The notes below the pieces were generated by a model. That model saw only the letters and a list, made by a program, of their open reading frames with translations, had not been told where the DNA came from and searched no databases. A program made the position numbers and the translations under genes. A stretch of DNA of 64,000 nucleotides from Branchiostoma floridae. Its lineage: Eukaryota > Chordata > Leptocardii > Amphioxiformes > Branchiostomatidae. The stretch's first letter is position 1. Each line of letters begins with the position of its first letter. Where the stretch lies: positions 14,932,619 to 14,996,618 of the forward strand of contig NC_049996.1 in NCBI RefSeq assembly GCF_000003815.2. Reading direction: 5' to 3'. Shown one piece after another: positions 36,857-46,243 of the stretch.

Positions 36857-37279
36857 CTCGAACAACATAAAAAAACACAGGAGTCCTCTCACCAATCTAG
36901 ACTAGACCAGGCTAAAGAAATTCTCTGTCCACCAGAAATTCCTTTGGCCTGGTATGGGCTAAATTTTGGGTGTGCCTTGTTTTATGCAAATGTTGCAAAC
37001 TAAATGCAAACTTCCTTTTCATTAGCTTAACTATCTTAATGGCTAACTTAATGAGCTTAACAGCTCTCATCATTATGCAAACTGTTTTAAGGGATTTGTG
37101 GATCCCCTTCACAACTTTGTCTTTTTTATAGGAATTTTCAAAACAGATTTTTTTTGTTCTTTTAATCCACCCCCCAGAAAAAATTTGGATTCTTGCATGC
37201 CAGGATTGGACTCTGAATCAACACACACTTCGACAACTAACTAGTCCCTGCGCGAACTCTAATTTGTGGTTTAACTTAC

Positions 37280-37325
37280 CTTTCCTAGAGCTTAAGTCAA
37301 AGTGCATGTGAGAGAGTGCAAGCCA
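37280..37325 (-). other. 45-nt-type module, right edge, diverged
   Basis: Donor AGGAAAG|gtaag, core HMHFDL kept, but the 5' part is different and the acceptor is unclear. The upper boundary is approximate. Confidence 0.3.
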
Positions 37326-37787
37326 GGGCCAAAAGCAGGCAAATATAGCCTTTCAACTTTGCAAAATTCAAGTATTTGAAAGTTCAATTCAGTGTTCATT
37401 CCATTAGTTTCTTTGACAATTATTCACTGTCTATATTCTATCATCTTTATTCCACATCTTTATTCAATATCATAATCTTTATTCAACATCTTTATTTCAA
37501 CATCACAATCTTTACTCAACACTTTATTTCAATCTTTATCAACATCTTTATTCAATGTTTTCATTTGTTCATTTCAGGAGATGATGGTGGCTCCCTAGGT
37601 GGTCAGTTGTTGGGACATCTTCAGGAATGGCTTGACAGTCCAAGTGTTGAGTGGCATCTCTTCCACGTGTGCTCCAAATCTTACTTCAATATCTACACTC
37701 CGGGATAGATACTAGTTTGTCTTTTCTCTTACAAGATATTAAAGATATCTTCAAAATAGCAACTGGATAAAGTATTTGCTTCCTTCA

Positions 37788-37887
37788 NNNNNNNNNNNNN
37801 NNNNNNNNNNNNNNNNNNNNNNNNNNNNNNNNNNNNNNNNNNNNNNNNNNNNNNNNNNNNNNNNNNNNNNNNNNNNNNNNNNNNNNN
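37788..37887. other. Assembly gap (100 N)
   Basis: A round 100-N placeholder, so the true length is unknown. It interrupts the right edge of the array. Confidence 1.
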
Positions 37888-38599
37888 TTACAAGACATGA
37901 AAGATATCTTCAAATGACAACTAGGATAAAATAGTTACTTGCAAGATGGACGAATGACTCAGAGATACTGATTTTAAATCCGTCTTCTTCCTTAAAAGAT
38001 TAGTAAAAAAAAGTTTGTACTATACTGTTATATCTTTTCAATTACGAAGCATAGATGAAGCGTTTTTCAATCAGTGTTCCATCTTCTCCTTACAAGATGG
38101 TTGGGTAACATTCAGAACACTGGTAACGTTACATAGTTTTGCTTCTTCAGTTCTTTCCAGATATATTCCATACAGTTTTGTCACTGAGTCATAATGATTG
38201 TACAAGTTTCAAATGTACAGTAACATGATATTGCTTCTTCCTGGTATTCTCCTTGTGAACTATATCATTCATGAATGTCTTACTCTTAGCAATTCTATCC
38301 CTGAACCCCAATTATTTTATGCAAAGATCTTCTGTAAGATCTTTGTCACAAGGCACACTCTTTCCAAAATGTTCCCTACATTTAACTCATTTAGAGAGAC
38401 AGACCAAAGTAGAGTTTGACTCAAGTTCCCCAAATGCCCTCCACCCTTACTCATTCTAAATCATCAGCAAAAAAAGGATATCTACATACAAATCCTATTT
38501 GTGTTCTCACTGTGGGCAAGATGCTTCCTTCCTTCCTTCAAGCAGCCTGGAAACAGTAAAACTGATGGGAAGATGTTCTGAAGAAAAGAGATAGGAGAA

Positions 38600-39078
38600 G
38601 AGAGAGAGCTATAACCTCCTTGGTTTCAGAATGCATGCAGTAACAAAACTGGTGAATCAGGTGTAATCATCTGAAAGCAACTAGGCTGCCTAATTGTACA
38701 CACCTGCAAATACTTTTACATAATTAAATCAAACTTGATTACACTACAATATAGGGATATGTAACATTATTCATATAAATTTAATATGAAGCATTGCTCA
38801 TTGTTAAGTTTATAAAGTATGGTGATCAAAATGTATAGAAAACAGTGTTTACATTAACTGTTTACATCAGCAATAATGCAATATCTCCTAAAGTGCTACA
38901 GGTGCATTGCCCTAATTAAATAACCACATTTTTTAGTTAGTCAGAAAATAATTATGTAAATGACAATTCTCATCACTTGTTATGGAGATAATATAAAGAA
39001 AGTACTTTAAGAAAGCAAGAAGCATCAGAATACCTGATAGCATAGCTTTTAGTTGTGGTTGGAAAGGCATAAGCTTAC
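38600..39078. other. No gene recognised
   Basis: AT-rich spacer between the array edge and the 39079 exon candidate. I see no further structure. Confidence 0.4.
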
Positions 39079-39155
39079 CTGGTTTAAAGGTCTGGTGGTC
39101 TTCTGTCAGTCTTGTTCTGCAGTTTGTTACTGCTGAGCCAGGCGGCGCTGCATAG
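39079..39155 (-). CDS. Candidate internal exon, unknown protein
   Basis: Minus strand: strong acceptor (CTTCTCACTTCCAG) and donor (AAACCAG|gtaagc) bracket 77 nt, open in one frame: YAAPPGSAVTNCRTRLTEDH, then QTFKP. Entry phase 2 equals the exit phase of the array's 33-nt and 45-nt modules. The exit phase (one base left) equals the entry phase of the terminal modules at 38577 and 12405. The core T-E-D-H-Q-T-F parallels L-E-D-N-Q-T-F of the 175-bp repeat, suggesting common origin. This is the best candidate for an unexpanded ancestral exon. No known family recognised. Confidence 0.45.
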
Positions 39156-39228
39156 CTGGAAGTGAGAAGTGAGCAACAGGTGTCAGAATACTTAAAAGTG
39201 TCAATTTTAGTTAATTTTAGTGAAGTTT

Positions 39229-40470
39229 GGCCGGCCAACGCACTAGGTGAACCCGGTGAACTAATTATCCGTAAATTTTGAGAAAAATATAGCTAAAAGC
39301 CGTACTACTAGTTTTCATAATATTTTTCGCGATAAATTTGAGGAAAATATGTAAGATAACATTGTTTTTGTGAAAATTCTGACGTGACATCTACTTCCTA
39401 GGATCGGGCGATGCTAAACACGAGCGGGCCCGTACCACCTGTTATGGCCGGCCGACGCAGAAGTTGAACCCGGTAAAACGGATTTTCCCCAAAAGTAAGA
39501 AAAAGACATAGTCAAAAGCTGCACTACTATTTGCAGGGATATTTTTGGCAACAATTGTCAGGTAAACCTGTGAGAAAACTTGACTTTTTGACAAGATTGT
39601 TACGTAACAACTACTAGTATCTTCAGTCACTTCACTTGTTGGATGATTGACAGCTCCGTCAGACGGTGAGCCACTGTCGTCCCGTGGTATATATTGACTA
39701 TCTCAAAGAGCAAGAACGACCAAATTTCAGAGCTGCTGATATGATATTCACAAGAATGTGACAAAAATCACAAAGAAATGCTTTTGATATGCTATTGTGA
39801 ACTTCAGCTAGTCACGGAATCCGTACCGGGCACTACGCACTTACGCACGGGGCTATGCCCCGCTGTCCCCGGGCCCAACTACGAAAGGGCCGCTATGCAG
39901 TTTTTCTCAACTTTTCACGGATAAAATGGGTAAAAAGTTACACTAGTACATGCCTGAACATTTTTTCTGAAAATTCTGAGGCAAACTTGAGAAAAAACTA
40001 AACAGTTTCCTTTGAATTTTCGGACTGAGACCGACTTCGTCAGATATGGGCATTGCATAACATTGCAACTGGGGCCATGTTCAATGCTATCCCAGGGTCA
40101 AGCTACACAGGGCCACTACCCAATTATTCTCAATTTTTCACGGATCAAAAAGGCTAAAAGTGACACTACGACATGTCTGAACATTTTGTCTGAAAATTCT
40201 GAGGTAAATGTGAGGAAAAATCAACCATTTTTAATCTCACACCGACAGCGTCATGGTAGGGTATTGCATAACATTGCAACCGGCGTCATGTTCAATGCTA
40301 CCCCGGGGCCAAGCTACGGAGGGCGTTGAACAATTTTTCTGAAATTTTCACCGATAAAAAAGGCTAAAAGTGACACCATTCTGTGTCGGAACATTTTGTC
40401 TGAAAATTCTGAGGCAAACTTGAGGAAAACTATGCAGTTTACAGGAGATACACTGACAGAAAAAATGTAG
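39229..40470. repeat. Tandem repeat, 211-223 bp period, about 5-6 units
   Basis: Anchors: GGCCGGCC at 39229 and 39446 (217 bp apart); CACGGATAAAA-type blocks at about 39916, 40139 and 40350 (223 and 211 bp apart); and a GAACATTTT-TCTGAAAATTCTGAGG block in each later unit. Open frames within it are repeat translations. Confidence 0.75.
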
Positions 40471-40672
40471 TGCGTGTTTTCCATATGTTGACTTACGCAA
40501 TCCCAGCCTATACCTTATCGTACTTCACATATCTAGAAATTTTGAGAGAAAATGCGTATGAAATATCTTGGAAGTCAATCAAGACATATGGCAACATGTT
40601 CTACAGAGACTATACAAGGTAAAACTTGGATAAAACTTAGTATTTCTCAGTAAAAACATGGAAAATTCTTAC

Positions 40673-40696
40673 CTCGGTTCTAACGGGACTCCCCAT
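40673..40696 (-). CDS. Candidate start exon B (MGSPVRTE)
   Basis: Minus-strand ATG followed by eight codons and a strong donor (ACCGAG|gtaaga). The ATG context GAACATGG is good. It shares ATGG-GAGTCCCGTT with 40977-41025, so the two look like duplicated alternative first exons. The exit phase (0) does not match the 39155 exon directly, so an intermediate exon or a non-coding role would be needed. Confidence 0.3.
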
Positions 40697-40976
40697 GTTC
40701 GCTCTCCTCTCAAAGTGCAGTGGCGCCAAAAGTTTGTATGAAAAATTCTTACATCCGAACTTGAACGTGATTGGTGGTGATAGTGAGGGACGTACCATTT
40801 TGTTGTCCGGGTGGAATACAACACAGAAATAATTTCTATCTCTGTTTTGAGGCGTCTTCTTCGAAAATTGATATGTATACAAAAAGAAATGTATCTATAA
40901 AGTCAATCTGATTGTACAGTTAAGACGATACTCAAAAGTCTGTCGATCCAAAAAGGAAAAGGCGATTCAAAGATAC

Positions 40977-41025
40977 CTCTCTCGGTCGATCTCATTGTCG
41001 CCCTGACAGAAACGGGACTCTCCAT
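40977..41025 (-). CDS. Candidate start exon A (MESPVSVRATMRSTER)
   Basis: Minus-strand ATG, sixteen codons, one base left, donor GAGAG|gtatct. A TATATACT word lies some 50 nt upstream on the same strand. The exit phase of one base matches the entry of the array's terminal modules. Homologous start with 40673-40696. Confidence 0.3.
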
Positions 41026-41429
41026 TTTAAGACAACAGGTGCGCCGGCCACCATCACCGTCTTGTAGGGGATATTTCAGTATATAATCTGGGGAAGGGAC
41101 GCTCATACGCTTTGTACACATATGTTTATTTTCGTTAGTATTAAACCCTGAATCAAAGTTGAGAGAGAGAGAGAGAGAGTAGCAACGAAAAAGCCATGAA
41201 AAAGAAGTTCTAATCTTACAAGGGAAAAGGGCAAAGAATACTAGTATCTAGAATCAAATAAAGATTTTTATGGCATGTATTTGATTGTCTGTGTAACTTT
41301 GACAAAGATGTCACAAGTTTTATTACAGATGCAGGTACAAGTACCCGACAAAGGCTTGACTTATCGGCCAATGGTCAGTCCCCCCTAGCGTTGGCTAGTT
41401 CGTTTTTCGTTTTAAATATAGTAGAACTT

Positions 41430-43172
41430 TATTGCTCGACATTTGTACATGGTACAAAGTATGGCAGTGACTGTTACACAAGTACAAAATAGGTGTAGAG
41501 AATAAGACTTGATATCCTAATTAACGTAACAAGAAGGGCTGACACATTAGTCTTTGATATAGTGTTACAATCGAGTTGGGCTATACATGAGATTCATTAT
41601 TCTTTCTAATAGCAAAGCAGTCTTTGATATATTTGCCTATCCTTGCATTATGGGAGTCGTGGCATCCAAAGATATATACAAATCTGTCTGTAGCATCGAG
41701 TCTCTTGAAATCTGCTGTACTGTATTCGAGAAATGTAAATAGCTCATTACGTAAAATAGCGTATCTAGAGCATTCCATTAAAAAGTGAAATTCATCTTCA
41801 ATATGCTTTGGACAGAAAGGACAGAACCTTTGGTCAGGGGCTACATTGTAATATCTACCTGTTTCAATATTCAATTTATGGCTGCTGATTCTTAACTGAG
41901 TAATCGCTTTTCGAAGTTCAAAATTATTTATATCATAAAGGTATGTTTCTTGTTCATAACATTCTTTTGACTTGCTAAGAAAAGACAGCTTTGAATTGTT
42001 TTCAATAGAATTAAACCACTTTTGTATATATGTATCTTGTAGCCGGAGGCGTAGTTGGTTGACAATATAATCTATATTATAAGCCTCAGGTTTCATCCAT
42101 ATGTGTCCAAAGCCATGGTAACAGAGAATGTCCTTAACATGATTAATCCAGTCTTGATTATCAGTAAGTACAGTGTTGTATGCATCGCGAAGCAGAGAGT
42201 CCTCAGGTAAGTTTACCAAACGGTGCCAGTATTTAATGAGCTGAATTCTAGCAGGTATTATAATAGGAAAAGTTCCTAACTCTCCTCGCACGCCGTCATT
42301 AGATGATTTTGAATGAACACCAAGTAGAAATTTCTGAAAACGTGTGTCAAGTATGTCAAATTCCGGTATATCTAAAGGGAGGCGTGTTTTATCGGTTGAA
42401 AAGCCATCCTTTTCTATATCAAGCCCAGACGCATGTCTTAAGAACATGTCTTTGTCTGGTCTTCTCTCAAAATTAATGATATAAGAATGAGTTGCATCAG
42501 TGCAAGTGCTCTTTCGAATCGACAGTGGAATATTATCGTCGATCTGAAGTTTCTTCAATAAGAAAGAGAGAGTATTTTTTGGAGAAGATATAGGGATGTT
42601 TTTTGAGACAATAAGTTTCAGTGTTTTCGAGGTATGGTCAAAGCATGTTAACTCAGATCCATACATGAGGATAGGTTTTACAAATTTGTCGAAAAGATCT
42701 TTACCTAGCGCTATGGAAATATTTTCGGAAGATAAAAGTGATTTTAATTTAAAGATAGCTCTCATAGCTTTGGTCTTTAGAAATTTTCTGGCTGTTTTAA
42801 ATTTACCTGAGGACGTAAAAGGGATTCCAAGGTAGGTGTAACTGTCTGTAACTTCTATTTCACTATCATATATGAAGAATTCTTTTGATATTTTTTTTGT
42901 ATTGCCTTTAGAGAAGATAAGAACTTTTGTTTTAGATACATTGACAGTTAATTTCCAATTATCACAATATATTTGTAGAGTATTGATGCATTGTTGAAGT
43001 CCCTGCTTTGACAATGAAATCAAGGCAAGATCGTCTGCCCAGGACAGACAATTAATAGATCTAGAAGTTAAAGTAGCTGCATCACATTGGTCACGGTCAA
43101 AACATTGCGGCAGATCATTGATAAATAGGTTAAATAGCAACGGACTTAGGTTACAACCTTGTCTTACTCCAC
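41430..43172 (-). mobile_element. 5'-truncated CR1/L2-group retrotransposon
   Basis: Similarity to the full-length element begins abruptly inside the reverse transcriptase (about 43172) and runs through the 3' end (GCAATAAAGTTCTAC, minus strand). The 3' UTR shares TGCCATACTTTGTACC with the 46126-52517 element. Protein divergence shows a different subfamily. No target duplication was found. Confidence 0.8.
41581..43172 (-). pseudogene. Retrotransposon ORF2 3' half (RT palm to C terminus)
   Basis: Encodes GVRQGCNLSPLLFNLFINDL, the catalytic SWADDLALIS motif, the thumb region (YTYLGIPFTSSGKFKTARKF) and a C-terminal CCHC-like cluster (FCPFCPKHIEDEFHFLMEC). The frame remains uninterrupted to the stop at 41581. 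The open frame extends upstream to 43299 into unrelated sequence, so its first ~40 residues are not retrotransposon. Endonuclease and the first RT motifs are missing, so it cannot be autonomous. The intact frame suggests recent insertion. Confidence 0.85.
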
Positions 43173-43870
43173 TTTGACATGAGGTGACATGTAGACGGAA
43201 CAGCCGCTTCGGGATGTGACATGTTGTCGTCCCATCACCTCTTCTTGAACTATTTTCTTTAAGTCTCGAAAGAAATCGTCTCTTACAGTTCCAGAGCACG
43301 AGGTATCTAACCCAAATTTTGTTGCAATACAGTTAAATGAAAAGTCTATTCTCATTCTCTGTAACGAAAGGAAACCCTGTATCAAACAACACAGAAAAGT
43401 ACACGACGATTTGACCAAACGAATGGACTTCCGTTTTGAACAGTTTCAAAGTAAATGTACGTTTCCTATTCTCAAGCCTGTTTATTCACCTTTTCACAAT
43501 CTGAAACACAGACAATTAAGTCTGAACACTGCACATAAAAGGGGGATATGAAATAGAAAAACATTCCAGCTCCAAATGAAGTTGTTTGATCTTACGCTAT
43601 GCACATTTCTGTTTGGCCGGTAATTGTGTCCGCTCCGGTTTATGGTATTTTTCAATAATATCTTTCAATAGCATGATTACATTCAATAGTTGGAATAGGG
43701 ATAGCCAGAATTGAATGAAACAGCTGAATAAATAACAACACCAAAACTAACATAAAGGAAGTGGATGTGGAAAAGGTTTGAAATAACAAGGCGTTGTAAG
43801 GAGTTGTATTAGGCTGATGCATGAATGGAAAATTGGAAATAAAACTCTGAAAAGGGATGGCGAGTTTTCG
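43173..43870. other. No gene recognised
   Basis: Unique sequence between the truncated retrotransposon and the CT microsatellites. No exon supported. Confidence 0.4.
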
Positions 43871-43915
43871 GATCTCTCTCTCTCTCTCATATGCTGTTTG
43901 GTTTCGCGTGCGCTT

Positions 43916-43968
<53 letters not shown>

Positions 43969-44240
43969 GACTGTATGTTTACGTGTGCGCTTTTTCTGCC
44001 TCGTACTCTCTCTCTCACTCCCTCTCTCTCTCTGCGTGTGTGTGTATGTGTGACTATCTATCTTTCCCCATCTTTCTCCGCCTTTCCCTTTATTCTCCTC
44101 CTTTCTTCTCCCTTCTTTCTCTCTCTCTCTCCCATCCTCCCTCTATCCATTTCCCTTCGGCTGCATGATATGTTCTTAAGGTACAAACACACACACACAA
44201 AAACACAAACACACACAAACACATACACACACACACATAT
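43871..44240. repeat. CT and CA microsatellite cluster
   Basis: (CT)n at 43871-43889 and 43919-43965, pyrimidine-rich sequence to about 44160, then (CA)n-like repeats at 44180-44240. Ends about 300 bp before the presumed first exon of the LRR gene. Confidence 0.9.
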
Positions 44241-44559
44241 GAATACGCATGAATATAAAACGATTCTCTCTTGCAAACGGAGATAATAGACTTAAAATGG
44301 GCAAATTGAGGAAGTCAGAAAATATTAGCTTTTCCTTTTACTACTATCGTAACTTTAACGGAAATGTGTTTTTCAGACTCTGTCTGCATCTTCTTTCCAT
44401 CCGTCAATCCTCTGAGATCCGTTACAAATTTACACAGAAAAGTGGACAGTCACAGAGCCGTTTCACCGTTAATGAAAGTAGAAAAGAAAATTTCATTTCA
44501 ATGTTTCAACTTTCCGCCACCACATTTGCGACATAGCATACCGTAGGAATGACGTCTGT

Positions 44560-44725
44560 AGCGTTTCCATGACTACGGACGAAGGGGTCTGAAAAGGAGT
44601 GCTCTTTGTTCTGAAGAACAGACCAGAAGCAGGAAAGTGCAGAGACGACATCTGTCCTTTTCAAGATCCGAGGAACGTAAAGATGCAGCCATGAGAACAA
44701 ACAACCACCGCCGCCTGATCCACCG
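44560..44725 (+). other. Probable 5' untranslated exon 1 of the LRR gene
   Basis: Ends at a strong donor (CACCG|gtaagt, 44725/44726); the start is not determinable. Two upstream ATGs occur: 44683 (MQP-stop) and 44691. After splicing to 45729 the second reads 41 codons to a TAG at 45817-45819, so both are upstream ORFs. Linkage to the LRR exon is inferred from order, strand and splice sites. Confidence 0.45.
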
Positions 44726-44766
44726 GTAAGTCTCTCCACCGGACACGATGAGAACTATTTAATACT

Positions 44767-44943
44767 CAGAGGTTCGGCTCCGGCTGTTTTTGACGTGTTT
44801 TAAAGCGTTTTTTTTTCAGGCTTTCTATTTCGCACCGTTTATTATTTGGCCGAACGCCGGCAGATATGAAGAAAATGGTACGAAATAGAAAGCCCAACAA
44901 AAACGCCTTAAAACACATAAAAACAGCCCGAGCCGAACCTCTG
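44767..44943. mobile_element. 177-bp fold-back MITE in presumed intron 1
   Basis: CAGAGGTTCGGCTC at the left pairs with GAGCCGAACCTCTG at the right. The arms continue through CTGTTTTT, GTGTTTTAA and CTTTCTATTTCG for about 70 bp each. The flanking CT dinucleotide on both sides is too short to call a target duplication. Confidence 0.75.
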
Positions 44944-45728
44944 CTTGGAGAGTAGATAAAGAGCAATGCGTTTAAAGTATCACTTTTAACAACGGGCATG
45001 TCAGTACTGTAACACAGATAGAATAGAAAATCGGAACCGCGTTTTGTTGCAGAATGTAGTTTATGCAGCAACGAGAGAACTAAACTTTAGGAACTGATAG
45101 AACATACACCTATGTGATACAGTCAAGTCATATTTCTAATGAATTTAGACAAATCTTTTATAGTAAAACATATATTTTCGCCATCACAAAGAAGTGCTCA
45201 TGTATGAATGTTTGTCTAGGATTGAGATGACGGTAACGCTACTCGTATGTGGGTCACAATAATGTGTGTAACTTTCGAGGCTTTTTTGTTCTGTACGCTG
45301 TAGTATAAGTATGATTGATAGTATTGAGCGGCATATTATCTGCAATGATGCTGATATACAGGATCCTCTTGAACTTTAAAAAAAGCGAGAAGTCGATTTC
45401 GCAAGTAGACTTGGGTTAGCTTAACATGTATGCGTAAACCATTCTTTTGTTGCGACCTACACTTAACCAAGTGGTTATATGTATAACGTTACATATGTGA
45501 ATGTGTACAATAAAAGTCTTCATTAGTATCATTACAAAGTAAAACAAAAACTTTCTTCTGTACCGTTTTTCGAATATAATATCCATCAATTGTTCACTTC
45601 TAACCTATCATGCGAATGCAATTTCAAAAGATTCAACTTAAAGTAAAAAAAAAAATGTATCAGCGCTTTTTTTCATAACACGTAAGGCTGATGGTGCGAA
45701 CTGATTTTTGTATCCATGTTATTTCCAG

Positions 45729-45822
45729 GGACTGCTGGCCATTTTCCGGGCTGTTCCAGTCGAGACGCAGCACCCCTGCCGCACAAGGCCGTGGTGGACG
45801 GAAGAGGCGACCGCCTTAGCCG
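45729..45822 (+). other. Probable 5' untranslated exon 2 of the LRR gene
   Basis: 94 nt between acceptor TTATTTCCAG and donor CCG|gtaaga, GC-richer than its surroundings. One frame continues across the junction with 54358 but stops at 54435-54437, 35 nt before the LRR start codon. The exon therefore looks non-coding with upstream ORFs. Confidence 0.5.
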
Positions 45823-46243
45823 GTAAGAACTCTTCTCACTTAGCCTCCTTCGCAGACTTCGGGATTTGCAGGGAAACTTGATAAAATTCGTTCTTTATCA
45901 ATGAAATTCGTTGAACGATCTGTTAAATCTCTCGTCGTTCAGCGGTCGCAATTCGGTCGCTGTCTTAAGTGGAAAGGGTGTGTAACCATAGTAACAGCCT
46001 GTGTTTCCAGTAGGCCTTTTTGTCTACTCACTGCTGTAGCCTCAAACCTCTACAGTTTGATACTAGATACATATATTATAAGATCTTTACAACAGTCGGT
46101 CTGCGTGTCTGTCGGTTGGGTCATAACTTTAACTTTATTGCACAACAATTGTACGAGGTACAAAGTATGGCATCTACATAACTACAGTTCTATAGCTTAA
46201 CTAACTAATACAGGAGTTGTAGTATGGGATAAGCTTCTTACAA

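Larger units (their letters stand above)
9400..38600. repeat. Higher-order tandem array of ~5-kb A/B units
   Basis: The same ordered series of blocks recurs six times. Landmarks are 33-nt modules at 10802, 16150, 20837, 26232, 31118 and 36824, and 45-nt modules at 11311, 16635, 21321, 26699, 31619 and about 37280. Unit spacing is 4.7-5.7 kb. Units at 20.8 and 31.1 kb are nearly alike (A type), those at 16.2 and 26.2 kb are nearly alike (B type), so the true period is an A+B dimer of 10.0-10.3 kb. The copies at 10.8 and 36.8 kb resemble each other and are more diverged, as expected at array edges. Minus-strand order within a unit: 68-bp array, CAG-preceded 'terminal' module (acceptors at 38577, 32703, 27755, 22376, 17700, 12405), 45-nt module, 33-nt module, then 107-bp and/or 175-bp arrays. 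Confidence 0.85.

Noticed and set aside
43817-44286. Ser/Leu-rich and Cys/Val-rich frames of up to 131 codons
   Set aside because: Direct product of (CT)n and (CA)n repeats without splice or start context.
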